In this document: in pieces, positions 1 to 8,268 of the stretch
Numbering within the stretch: the stretch's first letter is position 1
How the letters are laid out: each line of letters starts with the position of its first letter
Source: a virus
IMG/VR virus record: IMGVR_UViG_3300020156_000448
Coordinates: 1 to 64,000 of that record
DNA length: 64,000 bases
Reading direction: 5' to 3' (one strand)
Translations under genes and position numbers: made by a program
The notes under the pieces: model-generated
Databases searched by the model: none
Told to the model about the DNA's origin: nothing
What the model saw: the letters and a program-made list of their open reading frames with translations, nothing else

Positions 1-1566
1 TTATCCGTTGGCGGGAGCAAAAACTTGCTCAAGTGCAGCAATATCAAGCCCCAAGTTCCCCACGAGTGGAGGATTTTCAAAAAAGACCACTTCCCCTGCT
101 AGAGGAGGAACTGCGGGAGCTAGAGGCGCAGCGACTTGCTTTTTAGCCCGACGCCGACGCCTCTTTTTTTCAACAAGTTTCCCTTTTGGCTTGCAAAGCC
201 CACGCTCTACAAGGAAGGCAAACAAATAAGGATACTGGCTTGAAAAATTCTCTACAAACGAGCAGAATTTTGTTGAATCGCCCATATCGCATACTGACGC
301 TACGCCTGTTTCACAGAAATCTACTAGTGCAGAAACGAACTCAATATTCTTGAAAAACGCCTCTTTTTTCAGCGTTCCCTTAAACAGACGTATTTCAATA
401 GTCTGATTGCTATTCAGGTTTACAGCGGTATGATGCCCCTCTTCCCCAATCCATGCAGGGCGATTACGCTTTCCTGTCTTATTGCACTGGAAAGGAACAT
501 CGCATACACGCTTTGTTTTGGTAAAATTGTTGTATCTATTGCTAGCTCTTTGCGCAATTGTTCGTATAAACTTGCGATTGTTAGGGTTAGTAATAAAGTT
601 TACGATTTTGCCGATTTGTAGATTTGTCAAAGATGCTCGCGATACATGGATATGCATACCGCAATTATCCGTAAAGAAGCTGGAAAGCAATCCCTTTTCC
701 TCGAAAGCGTTAAAGAATAGCTCCCACTCTTTAATATGACGCTTATATGTAGCAGGTGCGCTAACAATCTCAAACCCACCACGCCCTTGATCTTTCAAGG
801 AACTATCATGTTTGCACAAGATGAATGGATTGGGAAAACAATCGTAAACACGCTTTGCAGCACGTTCACGAGTAAGGTTGTGATTATAATCAATCTCAAC
901 CTCAAGCTCAATGCCGAAAAATCTTTCGGAACCTTGCTTGCTAGCATTTAGCATTACTGGTGGACGATTGCCACGCGGAATGATTGCATGCCCTGGAATT
1001 CCCTTATTGTAAAACACCTTGCGCCCATCATCATCACGCATGAACGGATCATCCATCATCTGTTCAATTTTTGTGTGATAACTACGAACCATATTTTTCA
1101 TGCAACTACCACAACAACCATCCTGTAGGCGGTTGGCATGGAATGCCCCATGACAAATCGTACATTCTGTATACTTCGCTGCACAACCACCGCAATACCA
1201 ACGGTGACTAAACTTACGTGACTCAGCTTTGTAGTCTAAATTTCCGCAGTCATTACACACAATGAACTTTGTTTCGCGGCAGCCGCCGCAAGCATTAATC
1301 TTCTGCCTACCCTTTACGGTATAGGTGTCGATATAGATTTTTGCCATGCGTGAATCACAGCAAGAACAAACACTAAAATCCTGATCCTGACAATTAGCGC
1401 AGCAGGCAGTCAGCTTAAAGCCAACTGTGGTAAACCGAAGCCCATCAAGAGCAAAGTCCTGAGAGCATACACCGCAATTGAATTTCGTATTTGTAGTTGT
1501 GTGAGGCATACTTGTATTTAATCTTTCTTTCTGGTGCTGCTTATGATTACCTAGAAATAACATCAT
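1..1566 (-). CDS. Amidoligase-family (COOH-NH2 ligase) protein with N-terminal zinc ribbons
   Basis: The C-terminal half has the signatures of the amidoligase branch of the glutamine-synthetase-like ligases: FGIELEVE at residues 217-224, an Asp-Ser-Ser segment near 254 followed by FEIVSAP near 265-271, CGMHIHVS at 302-309 and EIRLFKGT at 391-398. Family members use ATP to join a carboxylate to an amine, usually making peptide or isopeptide bonds. Residues 31-155 hold about seven Cys-x-x-Cys or similar knuckles, so several zinc ribbons precede the ligase. A basic Arg/Lys run (about 466-475) leads to a Pro/Ala-rich tail. The stop codon is the first three bases of the window, so the gene is complete. 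The start is not fixed by a clear Shine-Dalgarno; Met20 is an alternative. Substrate unknown. Fold assignment is fairly sure. Confidence 0.75.
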   Translation of the reverse strand: MMLFLGNHKQHQKERLNTSMPHTTTNTKFNCGVCSQDFALDGLRFTTVGFKLTACCANCQDQDFSVCSCCDSRMAKIYIDTYTVKGRQKINACGGCRETKFIVCNDCGNLDYKAESRKFSHRWYCGGCAAKYTECTICHGAFHANRLQDGCCGSCMKNMVRSYHTKIEQMMDDPFMRDDDGRKVFYNKGIPGHAIIPRGNRPPVMLNASKQGSERFFGIELEVEIDYNHNLTRERAAKRVYDCFPNPFILCKHDSSLKDQGRGGFEIVSAPATYKRHIKEWELFFNAFEEKGLLSSFFTDNCGMHIHVSRASLTNLQIGKIVNFITNPNNRKFIRTIAQRASNRYNNFTKTKRVCDVPFQCNKTGKRNRPAWIGEEGHHTAVNLNSNQTIEIRLFKGTLKKEAFFKNIEFVSALVDFCETGVASVCDMGDSTKFCSFVENFSSQYPYLFAFLVERGLCKPKGKLVEKKRRRRRAKKQVAAPLAPAVPPLAGEVVFFENPPLVGNLGLDIAALEQVFAPANG

Positions 1567-1594
1567 TATTCTGCTATTAAATGAGATTTATTAC

Positions 1595-1625
1595 GTTTGG
1601 ATTTTTATAGCACCAGTCATATATG
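1595..1625. promoter_or_regulatory. Two-part motif GTTTGGATTT-N12-TCATATATG, copy 1
   Basis: This intergenic element shares both words and the exact 12-base spacing with a second copy at 8238-8268; the spacer differs. Read on the plus strand it gives TTTGGA, 18 bases, then TATATG, which resembles a bipartite promoter. On the minus strand it lies just upstream of the amidoligase gene and overlaps a TATAAAAAT stretch that could serve as a -10. Orientation is therefore unresolved; it could also be an operator. Confidence 0.45.
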
Positions 1626-1632
1626 GAAAGGA

Positions 1633-2238
1633 TTAAAATTGGAGGTCGTCTGCGTCTTGGTAGCGACTCTTCAGCATGTGGCGAGTAACATCGTTACCAA
1701 CCCCCATCCACCTATAGAAAGCTACCTCTGCTGCCCTTGCTCGTTGTTCCCTTGGTGATTCCATATACCCATGGTTGCCGTTATCAGGCTCTTCATCAAG
1801 AAGATGAGCAACCTCATGAACTATGCTTAACTGCACCCCATCAGCATCCTGTCTACCATTTACTACAATGATAGGGTCATCTGCATTCACCTGAAACGGA
1901 ATTTTATTCTCTTCCGTTTCAATCCAGAAATTATCAATCTGCTCTCCGCCATGAACCAACGTAGAGTATACAATGTGTTCCCCGTGATAAAGAGGATGTT
2001 TTGTAACATATATATCTACATCTTGTACGTTCTCAATCTCATGAGGAAAGGCGGCATTCAAGAACTGGTTGGCAGCATTAAAATCCTGCAATTTAGCAGG
2101 TTCAAATAGCTGTGAGTTCTGGCTCGTAAATATGAGCTTTAAGGACTTAGCCGCCTTGGGGTCTAGAGATATTTCTCGGATGTTCTTCATAGTCTCCATA
2201 TTCAATATTGGATAGTCGCTTTCCTTCGCGATATTCAA
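1633..2238 (-). CDS. Putative zinc metallopeptidase (HEVAH motif)
   Basis: Residues 141-145 are HEVAH inside a hydrophobic helix (SIVHEVAHLLDEE), the zinc-binding and catalytic motif of gluzincin-type metallopeptidases; a downstream Glu in the AAEVAFYR stretch near 169-176 is a plausible third ligand. The N-terminal 130 residues match no family I recognise. The start chosen is TTG, because AGGAAAG lies 7 bases before it; the first ATG (residue 14) has no comparable site. Residues 30-40 (KAAKSLKLIFTSQ) resemble the N-terminal motif of the small-gene array at 15.4-18.6 kb. Substrate unknown. Confidence 0.6.
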   Translation of the reverse strand: MNIAKESDYPILNMETMKNIREISLDPKAAKSLKLIFTSQNSQLFEPAKLQDFNAANQFLNAAFPHEIENVQDVDIYVTKHPLYHGEHIVYSTLVHGGEQIDNFWIETEENKIPFQVNADDPIIVVNGRQDADGVQLSIVHEVAHLLDEEPDNGNHGYMESPREQRARAAEVAFYRWMGVGNDVTRHMLKSRYQDADDLQF

Positions 2239-2311
2239 TATCTGTCTTTCCTATATATGTGCATTACATATAGATGGGCGTAGACGCGCTAAATGCGCGT
2301 GCTTGGTACGT

Positions 2312-2341
2312 GCGTAACACGCGCATGCGTAACACGCGCAT
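2312..2341. repeat. Two tandem 15-base dyad repeats
   Basis: GCGTAACACGCGCAT occurs twice in perfect tandem between two divergent genes. Each unit is an imperfect dyad (TGCGT, five bases, GCGCA). The 15-base period and the GCGTAA...CGCAT core recur at 9003-9084. A perfect 12-base palindrome, AACACATGTGTT, follows at 2344-2355. Likely protein-binding sites in the shared control region of the flanking genes. Confidence 0.6.
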
Positions 2342-2436
2342 TGAACACATGTGTTGGTAGCACATCAGAATAATTATTCCATTATCGTGTAGATAAGTTA
2401 AAACTTTATAAAAGTATTACTCAATTTGAGGACATC

Positions 2437-3138
2437 ATGCAGTTTGCAGCCCTACCTACCGTTGAACTTCCAGAAGACGTTCTAAAAAATATACAATTAG
2501 GACCAAAACGCTCCTATATCCGTCGCGAACCAGCCGTTCCATTTGACGACTTCTATGATACTATTGTCTTGCCCACAATGCAACATGTTGCAGCTAAAAA
2601 CATTAAAAAGAATATGGCAATGACCATATCTGCTTTGTGTGGATGTATAGACTTTCTACCAATACATCCCGACTATACTGGGACTACGAATCCGTTTCAA
2701 ACATTCTCTTCCTCATTAACTAGAAAAATGCTTCAGCCAGCTTACAGCGGGAAGAATCCAACAAAAGCCCAATCAGTAAAGCCTGCCACAATTGCTTTAG
2801 ATCAAACCACGATTCCTGTTCACCCTCAGCTAACACTTGAGCGCGGAGTGCCTAAAGCCATTATTGATCGCTTTGTGCAGTTGTGTAATAAATACCATAT
2901 AGATCACAGAATATTCACCCAAACGGGTGGTAGTATCACCTTGACAAAGAACTTCCTTATGGTTGTATCTTATTGGGCATCGGATCAAGGGTTAGAAGCA
3001 GACAAAAAAATATGGGGTAGCCTAAAACCTATGCGCTATGTTCCCACTAGATGGCTGGATGATAAAGACTTACCCGAATATATAAAGAAGAAAGTGAATG
3101 GCAGAAAACCAGGCAGACCAGCGAGAATAAAAACTTAA
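2437..3138 (+). CDS. Uncharacterised protein with AT-hook-like basic C-terminus
   Basis: A 233-residue soluble protein with no recognised catalytic motif. The C-terminus (GRKPGRPARIKT) contains an AT-hook-like GRP core flanked by basic residues, as in minor-groove DNA-binding peptides. The start has a GAGGA site five bases upstream. It opens the plus-strand block that also contains the sigma factor and a second AT-hook-like protein (6425-7000), so a role in transcription or DNA organisation is plausible but not shown. Confidence 0.6.
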   Translation: MQFAALPTVELPEDVLKNIQLGPKRSYIRREPAVPFDDFYDTIVLPTMQHVAAKNIKKNMAMTISALCGCIDFLPIHPDYTGTTNPFQTFSSSLTRKMLQPAYSGKNPTKAQSVKPATIALDQTTIPVHPQLTLERGVPKAIIDRFVQLCNKYHIDHRIFTQTGGSITLTKNFLMVVSYWASDQGLEADKKIWGSLKPMRYVPTRWLDDKDLPEYIKKKVNGRKPGRPARIKT

Positions 3139-3158
3139 GACCCCTGTATTTATACTCG

Positions 3159-3189
3159 TTGACATGATCCCAGTAAGGTTCGATGATAT
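3159..3189 (+). promoter_or_regulatory. Possible sigma70-type promoter before the sigma-factor gene
   Basis: A perfect TTGACA is followed after 17-19 bases by an AT-rich GATGATATT stretch, 84 bases before the sigma-factor start. The -35 is exact; the -10 is weak. Confidence 0.35.
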
Positions 3190-3272
3190 TTGTTGTTCCT
3201 TAAATGAATATAATCGAATGTCGATTGTTTTTATGTTACACCCTCATCATATCCTGTTGGAGACCATTACGT

Positions 3273-4028
3273 ATGGCTGAAGTATCCGATTTACAAACCA
3301 CCACCCTAGTAACGAGAGGTTTTAAGAACCAGATCGTTGAGCAGTTGGGAGAATCCTTTGAAGAGCAGGCAGGGCTTTCTACAGATGCTGCTACTGAAGA
3401 AGACCAGTCTCTTGCTGCAATCATCCCAGTAGACCCCAAAGAGACAGAGCTTCTGGCTCTCGCCCAGCACGGCGACGATGAAGCCCTTACAGTAGTTTGG
3501 AAACTATACGAAGAGAAAATCTTCAATGCAGCGCTACGAATTCTCCGCGATTATGATGAAGCTGAGAATGTAGCCCAAGATGTATTTATTAAGTTTAAGA
3601 ACAACATCCATACATTCCAACTGGGTAAGTCGCCACTACCTTGGCTGAACCGTATTTGCAAAAACCATTGTATAAATATACTTAACCGCGCTCGTCGTCA
3701 CCCAATTAACTTGGTGGGATCAATTAGCGGTGATGATGCAGTCAACCAGGATTCTGAAACCTCTCAGTATTATGAGGCAGAGGATACGAGCACGCCATCT
3801 CCATTTGAAATTCTTTCAAAGCGCGAAGATATCGCCAATCTACGTCAGGCAATCACCCGCCTCCACAAAGATTTCCGCGACATCATTTACCTGCACTATA
3901 CTGAGGAATTACCATACAAGGTAATTGCTGAAAGATTAAACATCCCAATCGGCACAGTAATGAGTCGGTTATTCAATGCAAAAGCTAAGCTACGTGAGGA
4001 ATTTAAGAAGGTTGAAGCAGGGGTGTAA
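3273..4028 (+). CDS. ECF-type RNA polymerase sigma factor
   Basis: This would recruit host RNA polymerase to phage promoters. From the start used here (251 residues), region 2 spans about 60-143 (LALAQHGDDEALTVVWKLYE, then a DEAENVAQDVFIKF segment typical of region 2.2 and a PWLNRICKNHCIN segment for region 2.3-2.4). Region 4 spans about 186-243, with a helix-turn-helix ending IPIGTVMSRLFNAKAKLR. Sigma region 3 is absent, as expected for group 4 sigma factors. An acidic 60-residue N-terminus precedes region 2. The ATG used has a GGAG about nine bases upstream; a longer frame begins 69 bases earlier without a good ribosome site. A strong terminator follows. Confidence 0.9.
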   Translation: MAEVSDLQTTTLVTRGFKNQIVEQLGESFEEQAGLSTDAATEEDQSLAAIIPVDPKETELLALAQHGDDEALTVVWKLYEEKIFNAALRILRDYDEAENVAQDVFIKFKNNIHTFQLGKSPLPWLNRICKNHCINILNRARRHPINLVGSISGDDAVNQDSETSQYYEAEDTSTPSPFEILSKREDIANLRQAITRLHKDFRDIIYLHYTEELPYKVIAERLNIPIGTVMSRLFNAKAKLREEFKKVEAGV

Positions 4029-4077
4029 CCGCGCCCAAAAAATAAGCACTTTTCTTTAGGGAAATGCTGAATTTATA

Positions 4078-4117
4078 GTCCCTTAGCTAGTATGTAAGAT
4101 AGCTAAGGGACTTTTTT
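4078..4117 (+). terminator. Rho-independent terminator after the sigma gene
   Basis: An 11-base-pair perfect stem (GTCCCTTAGCT with AGCTAAGGGAC) and 12-base loop is followed by six T. Confidence 0.9.
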
Positions 4118-4245
4118 GTTTTGTGCTTGTCCTAAAGCCAGAATATTTTTTTCACATTTAGTGCATTTGGTCCTTGACTTGGATCAGGAAATCCAAAATC
4201 CTAGCCAGCGAATCAACATGTCACCTTTGGGGGAGTACCCGCACT

Positions 4246-4614
4246 ATGGAGCAAACGAAACGCCGCAGCATTGTAGCGAAAGCTGTTCGAGAAGCAATTT
4301 TGAACGAAGACCCTGATGCTGTGGTTAAGCTCAAAACGAAGGAACCCGATTCCACCATTACTATGTTCGGGAAGCCTTTCACCATCCCCGAAGCTGAGCA
4401 GGTGGTCTCTAAGATTTACCACTCAATTGGGCTGGCGATCAATCTCTACGATATGATTAATGAGGTTGATACTATCAACGCTATTGATGAGCTTGTAGAG
4501 AATGGCACTATTTGCCTTCCTGAAGAAGAAGAGCAAGAAGAAGTTCCCCAGTACACACGTAGCTTGGATCGCGGATACTTCCCCACTCGTTCCTTAGATA
4601 GATTTAATAATTAG
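4246..4614 (+). CDS. Uncharacterised acidic-tailed small protein
   Basis: A 122-residue protein beginning MEQTKRRSIV, with a GGGGGAG site about ten bases before the ATG. The middle (about 65-85) is a hydrophobic helical stretch, followed by an EEEEQEE acidic run and a C-terminal near-repeat: TRSLDRGYF then TRSLDRFNN. No family recognised. It sits between the sigma factor and small basic proteins in the plus-strand block. Confidence 0.6.
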   Translation: MEQTKRRSIVAKAVREAILNEDPDAVVKLKTKEPDSTITMFGKPFTIPEAEQVVSKIYHSIGLAINLYDMINEVDTINAIDELVENGTICLPEEEEQEEVPQYTRSLDRGYFPTRSLDRFNN

Positions 4615-4649
4615 TGGAATAATCCCATGCCTCGTCTGTATTTATTAAT

Positions 4650-4856
4650 ATGAGTGACAGCAATTGCGATCACGTTGGACTGGATGTGGAATTTGATCAA
4701 GGAGAGTACACCTTTAAGTGTACAGCCTGTGATCAAGTGGTTCTTCGTGATCCCATTTTGCCTCGCGCATTATATCAAATAGACAGGATGACACTCATTG
4801 CATTACAAGTTGCTACCAGAAGACGACAAGTGGAGAGTATTGACACCGCAGGGTAG
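4650..4856 (+). CDS. Small Cys/His protein, possible zinc knuckle
   Basis: A 68-residue protein with C-x-H near residue 6 and C-x-x-C near 24-27 (KCTACDQ), enough for one zinc site. Its last 59 bases overlap the next gene in another frame, which suggests translational coupling. No strong ribosome site. Its reality rests on the Cys pattern and the tight packing. Confidence 0.45.
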   Translation: MSDSNCDHVGLDVEFDQGEYTFKCTACDQVVLRDPILPRALYQIDRMTLIALQVATRRRQVESIDTAG

Positions 4857-5337
4857 ACCCGTATCTGTTGAAGGCTTGACTGTCTTCACTAGGGCTGAAT
4901 CCATACAGCTTGCGGCATACCTTTCGAAACAAACTCCAGGTGTTTTCGCAGTTATGTATCTTGGTCCATGGCGCGGATGTATGAAGCATGTAATGTTCAA
5001 ATACCTTGTTGAAGCTGGCAGCATTGTTGATACATGGAATTTGGAAAACCCTGAGTATGATCCAACCTATCCAGTGAATGTATACTGGGTTCGTCGTCGT
5101 CGCGGGGGTGATCCAGGTGTCATCACTGGCAATGGTATTTCTACTCCTAAAAAGCCACGGGCGCTTACTCACCAGGAAAAGCGCAATGTTAAAAGACAGA
5201 AACAGCGTAAGAAAGAAGCCGCTAGATTTAAGAAGTCTCCCGAAGTACTGCGGGAAAGAGCAGATATCAGAAGACAGATTGCACGCTTCAGATTGAAGTA
5301 TAGCAAGCGGCAAGGACCAGTAGCAGAAGCAGTTTAA
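4798..5337 (+). CDS. Uncharacterised basic protein, probable TTG start
   Basis: A 179-residue protein. The N-terminal 90 residues look like a compact alpha/beta domain, and the C-terminal third is strongly basic and helical (KRNVKRQKQRKKEAARFKK), suggesting nucleic-acid binding. The frame opens with TTG preceded by AGGA at about nine bases; no in-frame ATG exists for some 50 codons. It overlaps the preceding small gene and ends on a terminator. No family recognised. Confidence 0.6.
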   Translation: MHYKLLPEDDKWRVLTPQGRPVSVEGLTVFTRAESIQLAAYLSKQTPGVFAVMYLGPWRGCMKHVMFKYLVEAGSIVDTWNLENPEYDPTYPVNVYWVRRRRGGDPGVITGNGISTPKKPRALTHQEKRNVKRQKQRKKEAARFKKSPEVLRERADIRRQIARFRLKYSKRQGPVAEAV

Positions 5338-5368
5338 GAGAGAGGGTTAATTCCCTCTCTCTTTTTTT
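5337..5368 (+). terminator. Rho-independent terminator
   Basis: A nine-base-pair stem (GAGAGAGGG with CCCTCTCTC) with loop TTAATT is followed by seven T. It lies between convergent genes but the T-run serves plus-strand transcripts. Confidence 0.88.
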
Positions 5369-5375
5369 ATTGCTG

Positions 5376-6200
5376 CTATACGAATAAACCAGCATTCTGG
5401 CAAGTAGATGCTTCAACACATTTAATGTTAAGTTCTTTAAGAAGGTCTTTATAAAGCATGGTTTTTCTGTCACATACCTTTACAAGCTCCCGAAGTTCTT
5501 CATACGACAAATGAGCATATTCGCTGGGTTTCTTATTCAAAATTGTAACAGCTACATCAAACCGCTCATTAGAAATAGCGTGTTCTAGTAAAATGTTCCA
5601 AACCTTTACTTCCTTACCGTCGATCTTCTCGACGTTTCGAATTAGGGTTCCTCTCGACTGCTGAGTATATCGCTTCTCTAGAAGCTCGAACATCTTAGCA
5701 TCTGCATTAGCACAGGCTATCCCATACATATCAAAATTAACCGAACAACTGCGCTTGCCTGCTTTTATTAGACATAGCTCTGCTAATGCGTAGTGATTTT
5801 GGGCAATTGCAATGTATGCAGCTAGGTTAAATTGCATGGTTGGTTCTGCCCCAAACTTCATAACCAAAGCTTCAGCTACTGAATAATGCTTATGTTTTAC
5901 TGCTTCAATTAAAGGTTGTCCGTCTGCTATGTTTACATTGGCACCCCTTTTGCAAAGCACATATACAGTATCAAGGAAACCATCTTTGCACGCTTCGATT
6001 AAAGGATCACCGTTTGGATCAATTTTACACTGGGTTACTAAAAGCTCAACCACCCTAGGCTTGCGAAGCCTGATAGCTTCCATAAGTAAGGAGCGGTTGG
6101 CAAACGACATATCAAAGCCTGTTTTATAGGCGCTCTTAAGCTTTCCTAAATACTCGTTATAAACAGCATCAAGAACTTCTTTTTTCGTAAATCGTCTCAT
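5376..6200 (-). CDS. Ankyrin-repeat-like protein
   Basis: Residues about 35-140 consist of roughly 33-residue helical units with ankyrin hallmarks: NRSLLMEAIRLRKPRVVELLV, then DPLIEACKDGFLDTVYVLCKRGANVNIADG, then QPLIEAVKHKHYSVAEALV. The C-terminal part continues as more divergent helical repeats. Ankyrin repeats bind protein partners; there is no attached enzymatic domain. It is the only minus-strand gene in the plus-strand block and is transcribed convergently to the basic protein at 4798-5337 and divergently from the gene at 6425. Target unknown. Confidence 0.7.
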   Translation of the reverse strand: MRRFTKKEVLDAVYNEYLGKLKSAYKTGFDMSFANRSLLMEAIRLRKPRVVELLVTQCKIDPNGDPLIEACKDGFLDTVYVLCKRGANVNIADGQPLIEAVKHKHYSVAEALVMKFGAEPTMQFNLAAYIAIAQNHYALAELCLIKAGKRSCSVNFDMYGIACANADAKMFELLEKRYTQQSRGTLIRNVEKIDGKEVKVWNILLEHAISNERFDVAVTILNKKPSEYAHLSYEELRELVKVCDRKTMLYKDLLKELNIKCVEASTCQNAGLFV

Positions 6201-6424
6201 TGGTTTCCTCTATATAGTACTATAGTATAACGCTAGCATTATTCACTAAGACATTGAATAACAAGGCGCTACGACAGTAGATATGACTTGATACGAAAGC
6301 TGTAAACAAAGCAGCTACGAAAAAATGTAAAATGAATGAATACGATTCAATAGACACGGTATTATAAAGCAAGAAAACAAAAAACACTCTCCGCAAAGAG
6401 TAAATCCAATGGAGGATACGCAAC

Positions 6425-7000
6425 ATGGCACCACTAACTAAGGTTCAGATCGCAAAGAATGAGATTCTTGATCGATTCGATGCGCTGCCTATCGATGAAC
6501 AGAAGGGCTTGGTAACTGGTCTTCGTGACCGTTTCCTAGCAAATGCAGTACGATCAAGCGCGGCAAGTCTGTTTGCCCCTGTAGACGTTAATAGCGTCTT
6601 GGAAGCAGTAACGGGCGATGCTCCGCAGATGGCAACCGCGCCATCACTTCCTTATACGGGTAAAAAGCGCGGTCCAAAACCAGGTTGGAAGCAGAATCGC
6701 CAGATTGCTTCCAATGCTGAAGCAGACGAACCTGAGGACAAAACTCAGCACCTTATCGAGCAGATTTGCAATGCTCATCCTGAAGGCATCAACGTTCTCG
6801 GTATTCGCGATGAACTTACGTCAATGCCTGAATTCCATACGAATTCAGAGGGTGACAATCTAACCGCTCTGATTCGCAACTGCCTCACTCGTGCGAAAAA
6901 GAACAAGCAGATTCGCCACTTCGCTCGCGGTCTGTATGGTCCAAAGCAGCGCGGGGTAGGGCGTCCTCGCCTTACTGAAGTTGGGGTCGGCGTAAACTAA
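6425..7000 (+). CDS. AT-hook-like DNA-binding protein with winged-helix-like C-terminus
   Basis: A 191-residue protein. Two AT-hook-like segments are visible: KKRGPKPGWK near residue 80 and RGVGRPRL near 178. Between them (about 105-170) is a helical stretch (HLIEQICNAHPEGINVLGIRDEL ... NCLTRAKKNKQIRHFARGLYG) with the pattern of a winged-helix domain. A good GGAGG lies upstream of the ATG and a strong terminator directly downstream, so it is a single-gene unit. A nucleoid-associated or regulatory role is inferred. Confidence 0.65.
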   Translation: MAPLTKVQIAKNEILDRFDALPIDEQKGLVTGLRDRFLANAVRSSAASLFAPVDVNSVLEAVTGDAPQMATAPSLPYTGKKRGPKPGWKQNRQIASNAEADEPEDKTQHLIEQICNAHPEGINVLGIRDELTSMPEFHTNSEGDNLTALIRNCLTRAKKNKQIRHFARGLYGPKQRGVGRPRLTEVGVGVN

Positions 7001-7007
7001 AACTGAA

Positions 7008-7039
7008 AGCGGCACTGTAAAAGGTGCCGCTATTTTTTT
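7008..7039 (+). terminator. Rho-independent terminator
   Basis: An eight-base-pair stem (AGCGGCAC with GTGCCGCT) and eight-base loop is followed by ATTTTTTT, directly after the AT-hook-like gene. Confidence 0.9.
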
Positions 7040-7099
7040 GTATACAAATAGAACATTTGATCTAGCCGAATAATAGCATTAATTATTTGTTATTAAGTT

Positions 7100-7555
7100 A
7101 TGGCTAGTAAAAGAGCAATAAGACGAAAGAAAGAGCGCAAGCAAAAGCAATTGCGCGAGTCTGCCATTGCCTCTTGCGAGAGAAAGAAAGCCTATGCCAC
7201 AGAAGGCGCTGCCTTTAATGCCCTTAGGAAGACCGCAGGGCTAGGAAGAAAAGACGACCTAAGATACACAGCCCTTCATATTTATAAATGCCCTAAATGC
7301 TCTCTATTGCACATTGGGCATCGGTCCAGGCTAGAGAGAAAATGGCAGTACTTACATAATCACAAAGAGCGTTTGGATTTTATCCCTACCAATCATATAC
7401 CTAAAGCCCCTATCCCTGAAGTAGTTATCCAGGCGGAGCCGATGGAAAATGTCAACCTTGTGTCAACCTCATTTTGCACGAGAGCAGTGACCTTTATCAA
7501 AAAATCAGTGAATAATTTCTTAAATAGAATAAGGTCAAAGTTCATTAGTACGTAA
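7100..7555 (+). CDS. Small basic zinc-finger-like phage protein
   Basis: A 151-residue protein with a very basic N-terminus (SKRAIRRKKERKQKQ). It then has a C-x-x-K...Y pattern and a YKCPKCSLLHIGH segment near 73-85, a C-x-x-C...H knuckle common in small phage proteins. The start lacks an obvious ribosome site. Function unknown; nucleic-acid binding is likely from charge and knuckle. Confidence 0.6.
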   Translation: MASKRAIRRKKERKQKQLRESAIASCERKKAYATEGAAFNALRKTAGLGRKDDLRYTALHIYKCPKCSLLHIGHRSRLERKWQYLHNHKERLDFIPTNHIPKAPIPEVVIQAEPMENVNLVSTSFCTRAVTFIKKSVNNFLNRIRSKFIST

Positions 7556-7572
7556 AGTGAGAGGTAAAACAA

Positions 7573-8178
7573 ATGCAATGGCTATCAGCCGACATGTTCT
7601 TGCAAGATGACAATAGAAATCTGATTGCAGTCGTTAGGGTCAAAGAGTTTCCTGATGGCAACATTCACCCAGAACTCAAAGTGACTGGGCGGACATGGGT
7701 CAAACTCCAGGTGGATGACTATGAAGACACCAAGGAGATTCGGCGTGCTGCGATGGCATATCTAGAGGAGATGGGACTTATTCCCACCCCTGATGAATGC
7801 AAAATCAAGGCGGATACACCTCCCGTGGTTCCTCGCGCCATCGCTAAGGAGCTAAGGCAATTGCGTGACATAGAGAAGAGCCATCGTAAACGGGGCGGAA
7901 TTGATCCTGTGCTCCAGGGCACGATTAATGCACGCAGGAAAGAACTTGAGGCTCTGATAGAGAAGGAAAACAAGTCCCAGCAGCCTGCTGGGACTGAATC
8001 CATTGATCCTGATCTATTTCTCCAACTTTCTAAGAAGGCAGATTTACTTATGAAGCATGGTGTGCATAGTCGTACCAAGCAACAAATAATGGCAGACCTA
8101 CTAAAATCGCATGAGCTTAGAAAGATGCCTGATGATTTCGCACGCCAGATGTTGAAGCGTGCAGGATACCACTCTTAA
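7573..8178 (+). CDS. Uncharacterised helical protein
   Basis: A 201-residue soluble protein with a GAGAGG site about eight bases before the ATG. The N-terminal 75 residues look alpha/beta; the rest is charged helix (AIAKELRQLRDIEKSHRKR, then RRKELEALIEKENK), partly coiled-coil-like. No motif recognised. It is the last plus-strand protein gene; a long non-coding stretch follows. Confidence 0.6.
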   Translation: MQWLSADMFLQDDNRNLIAVVRVKEFPDGNIHPELKVTGRTWVKLQVDDYEDTKEIRRAAMAYLEEMGLIPTPDECKIKADTPPVVPRAIAKELRQLRDIEKSHRKRGGIDPVLQGTINARRKELEALIEKENKSQQPAGTESIDPDLFLQLSKKADLLMKHGVHSRTKQQIMADLLKSHELRKMPDDFARQMLKRAGYHS

Positions 8179-8237
8179 TTACCTTTAGTAGCAAGTTATA
8201 TTCGTAGCAATGTATACGCAAAAAAGTTTCGCATAGC

Positions 8238-8268
8238 GTTTGGATTTCCGAGCCATCAATCATATATG
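8238..8268. promoter_or_regulatory. Two-part motif GTTTGGATTT-N12-TCATATATG, copy 2
   Basis: Identical in both words and spacing to the element at 1595-1625. On the plus strand it stands just ahead of the candidate structured RNA, with TTTGGA and TATATG 18 bases apart, so it could be that RNA's promoter. Confidence 0.45.

Noticed and set aside
4813-5313. Minus-strand frame of 166 codons
   Set aside because: Antisense to the basic protein at 4798-5337, which continues the plus-strand block and ends exactly at a terminator.
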